From contig CAZWPX010000014.1 in assembly GCA_964636125.1 (NCBI GenBank), forward strand, positions 19,538 to 83,537: a stretch of DNA of 64,000 bases, given 5' to 3'. Position numbers and translations under genes: made by a program. The notes below the pieces were generated by a model. The model made no database searches. It was not told the origin of the DNA and worked only from the letters and a program-made list of their open reading frames with translations. Origin of the DNA: CAJINA01 sp964636125 (lineage in GTDB: Bacteria > Desulfobacterota > Desulfobacteria > Desulfobacterales > CAJINA01). Below, one piece after another: positions 62,701 through 64,000 of this stretch (position 1 is its first letter; each line of letters begins with the position of its first letter).

Positions 62701-64000
62701 ATGACGGTATCTCCGAACATGGCTTCACACTGCCCCTCATCATACTGGGGGTTAAACCGGCCGTCATTGTCGAAGACAGCGGTGCAGGTCTTAAATTCCA
62801 GGCCGGTAAATCTATTGCTTTTATCGATAAAAAAGGATTTGGGGCCGAAACTGTTGACAATCTGGATATCACCTTCCAGGGCTTCCTCAATTTCGTGTTC
62901 CCAGGCCGGCATTTCATCCCTTGACTCCAGGCAGACCAGGGTGACATTTTTAGCGCCTTTGCGCTTGGCAGTGAGGGCCACATCGATGGCCACGTTGCCG
63001 CCGCCGATGACCAGGACGTCCTCACCAAGAGCGACCTCTTTGCCCATGGCTGCGTCCTTTAAAAAGTCAACGCCCTGCAGGACACCGGCGACATCTTCGT
63101 TTTCAACGCCCAGGGGCCGGCCGCCATGCAGTCCAATGGCCAGGAAAGTGGCACTGAACCCGTCGGCTTTAAGGTTTTCCAGGGTTATGTCTTCTCCGAA
63201 GGCCACACCGGTCCGGATGGTGACCCCCATCTTTTCGATGGCACTTATCTCGCGGGCCAGCATATCCCGGGGCAGGCGGTACTCGGGGATGCCGTAGGCC
63301 ATCATACCGCCGGCGGTGGGCATCTTTTCAAATACGGTGACCTGGAATCCCTGCCGCGCCAGAAAACCGGCTGTGGTCAGACCGGCCGGGCCGGACCCGA
63401 CCACGGCCACTTTCTCAGGCCTTTTTTCAGCGATGTCCGGGACCACAACCTCCCCCTGGGCCAGTTCCCAGTCGGCCAGGAAACGGTGCAGTTCCCGGAT
63501 GGCGATGGGCTGCTCAACTTCCCCGCGGGTGCAGATTTCCTCACAGGGGTGATGGCAGACCCTTCCGCAGACAGCCGGGAAGGGGTGGTCATCTCTGAAA
63601 AGCTTGAGGGCTTTAGCATACTGGCCTGTATTGATCAGGGCGATATAGCCCTGGATGCTCACGTGGGCCGGGCAGGTGGCCTTGCAGGGGGACACGCTGC
63701 GTTTGGAAATCCCGTACCCCCCCGGAATGGCCTGGGGGTATTTCTTAAAAATAGCCTTGCGGTCGTTCAAATCCTGGTTGTATTCGTCCGGTAGACTGAT
63801 GGGGCAGACTTTTTCACAGTCTCCGCAGCTGGTACACTTGTCTAAATCAACGAAGCGCGGGTTTTGGCGGATCTTGGCGGAAAAGTTTCCGGGCTCGCCT
63901 TCCAGGGCGAGCAATTCGGTATTGGTGAGCAGTTCGATGTTGAGATGCCGGCCGACCTCGACCAGTTTCGGTGAGATCACTCACATGGCACAGTCATTGG
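59736..64000 (-). CDS. HdrA-like polyferredoxin fused to GltD-like module, probable selenoprotein (5' end outside window)
   Basis: More than 1,400 residues, continuing beyond the right edge. Visible order after the UGA: ferredoxin (CTSCGDCEKVCP), GltD-type Fe-S helix bundle (CGRVCHHPCEEIC), FAD/NAD domains (VAVVGSGPAGL, VLVIGGGNVAIDV), 4Fe-4S set (CLSCGICSECYECVEAC), HdrA body (CVGSRD, YCSSVCCMYAVKDA), C-N-C-G-I-N-I-G-G, a second FAD domain (ALIIGGGVAGMNAALT) with a second CVGSRN set, and two C-terminal ferredoxins (CVKCLTCVRACP, CQGCGVCTAACP). HdrA proteins bifurcate electrons between ferredoxin, NAD(P)H and disulfides. The first residues N-D-C-A-M precede UGA at 63983-63981 and V-I-S-P-K-L-V-E follows. 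Confidence 0.88.
63952..63983 (-). promoter_or_regulatory. Recoded UGA (Sec) and candidate bacterial SECIS hairpin
   Basis: UGA at 63983-63981 is in frame within N-D-C-A-M-(UGA)-V-I-S-P-K-L, where related proteins have Cys. Nine bases after it, CCGA pairs with TCGG and CT with AG around a G-G-T-C-G loop (63971-63952), placing the GGTC about 20 bases after the UGA as in known bacterial SECIS elements. The coding constraint of V-E-V-G-R also shapes this sequence. Confidence 0.6.

Noticed and set aside
62007..62924. Long antisense frames opposite the HdrA-like gene (also 63126-63794 and others)
   Set aside because: They are shadows caused by the GC-rich codon use of the real gene and show no protein-like composition or ribosome sites.
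1..64000. CRISPR arrays, rRNA operons and replication origins
   Set aside because: No regularly spaced repeats, rRNA sequence or DnaA-box clusters seen on reading the window.

Overview
The window reads as chromosome of an anaerobic, GC-rich Desulfobacterota (deltaproteobacterial) sulfate-reducer-type organism. The grounds are a giant HdrA-like flavin/iron-sulfur protein that is probably a selenoprotein, a ferredoxin-nitroreductase, a DUF362 protein, a response regulator with a PATAN/DUF4388 output domain, and dispersed short repeats of a kind I associate with this group. Taxonomy is inferred from gene content only; no rRNA is present.

Layout. 0-35 kb is backbone: stand-alone metabolic and stress genes (SelO, sirtuin, AraC regulator, ferredoxin-nitroreductase, DUF2889, CvfB-like, NrtR-like/SPFH/NAD-kinase-like operon, Na/Pi transporter, acyl-CoA ligase, metallophosphoesterase, MBL hydrolase, spermidine-synthase-like, ADP-ribosylglycohydrolase, an HSP90-type ATPase and an M48 protease). 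They are interleaved with many gene fossils: thioesterase, two SDRs, TetR, MFS, MscS, amidohydrolase, receiver-Hpt and, further on, enoyl-CoA hydratase. 35.9-52.6 kb is a composite genomic island at the 3' end of tRNA-Ala(CGC). A 48-bp copy of the tRNA 3' half (one mismatch) closes the first segment at 49.7 kb and a 14-bp remnant closes a second segment at 52.6 kb. 52.6-64 kb is backbone again (GalT-like enzyme, lipoprotein, SEC-C protein, methyltransferase, HdrA-like protein running off the right edge).

The island is the most unusual part. Its first segment is built from repeated modules: an RHS core plus a variable C-terminal effector, sometimes an immunity gene, a terminator hairpin, then a mobile unit (Zn-finger protein, primase-helicase, two overlapping tyrosine recombinases), then a toxin-antitoxin pair. 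Module 1 carries an M23-peptidase tip with a signal-peptide immunity candidate, a full-length but mutated mobile unit and a RelE/HigA-type pair. Module 2 carries a DUF5675-like tip, an internally deleted mobile unit and HicAB. Module 3 is a glycine-rich membrane-active-looking tip with a two-helix membrane immunity candidate. None of the three RHS reading frames has a convincing start, so they look like orphan rhs-CT cassettes; tips 2 and 3 begin at the same core position. The second island segment begins with a remnant of a different integrase and ends in a truncated IS.

The other notable item is at the right edge. The HdrA-like frame continues through an in-frame UGA at 63981-63983, exactly where relatives carry Cys, with a candidate SECIS hairpin directly downstream.
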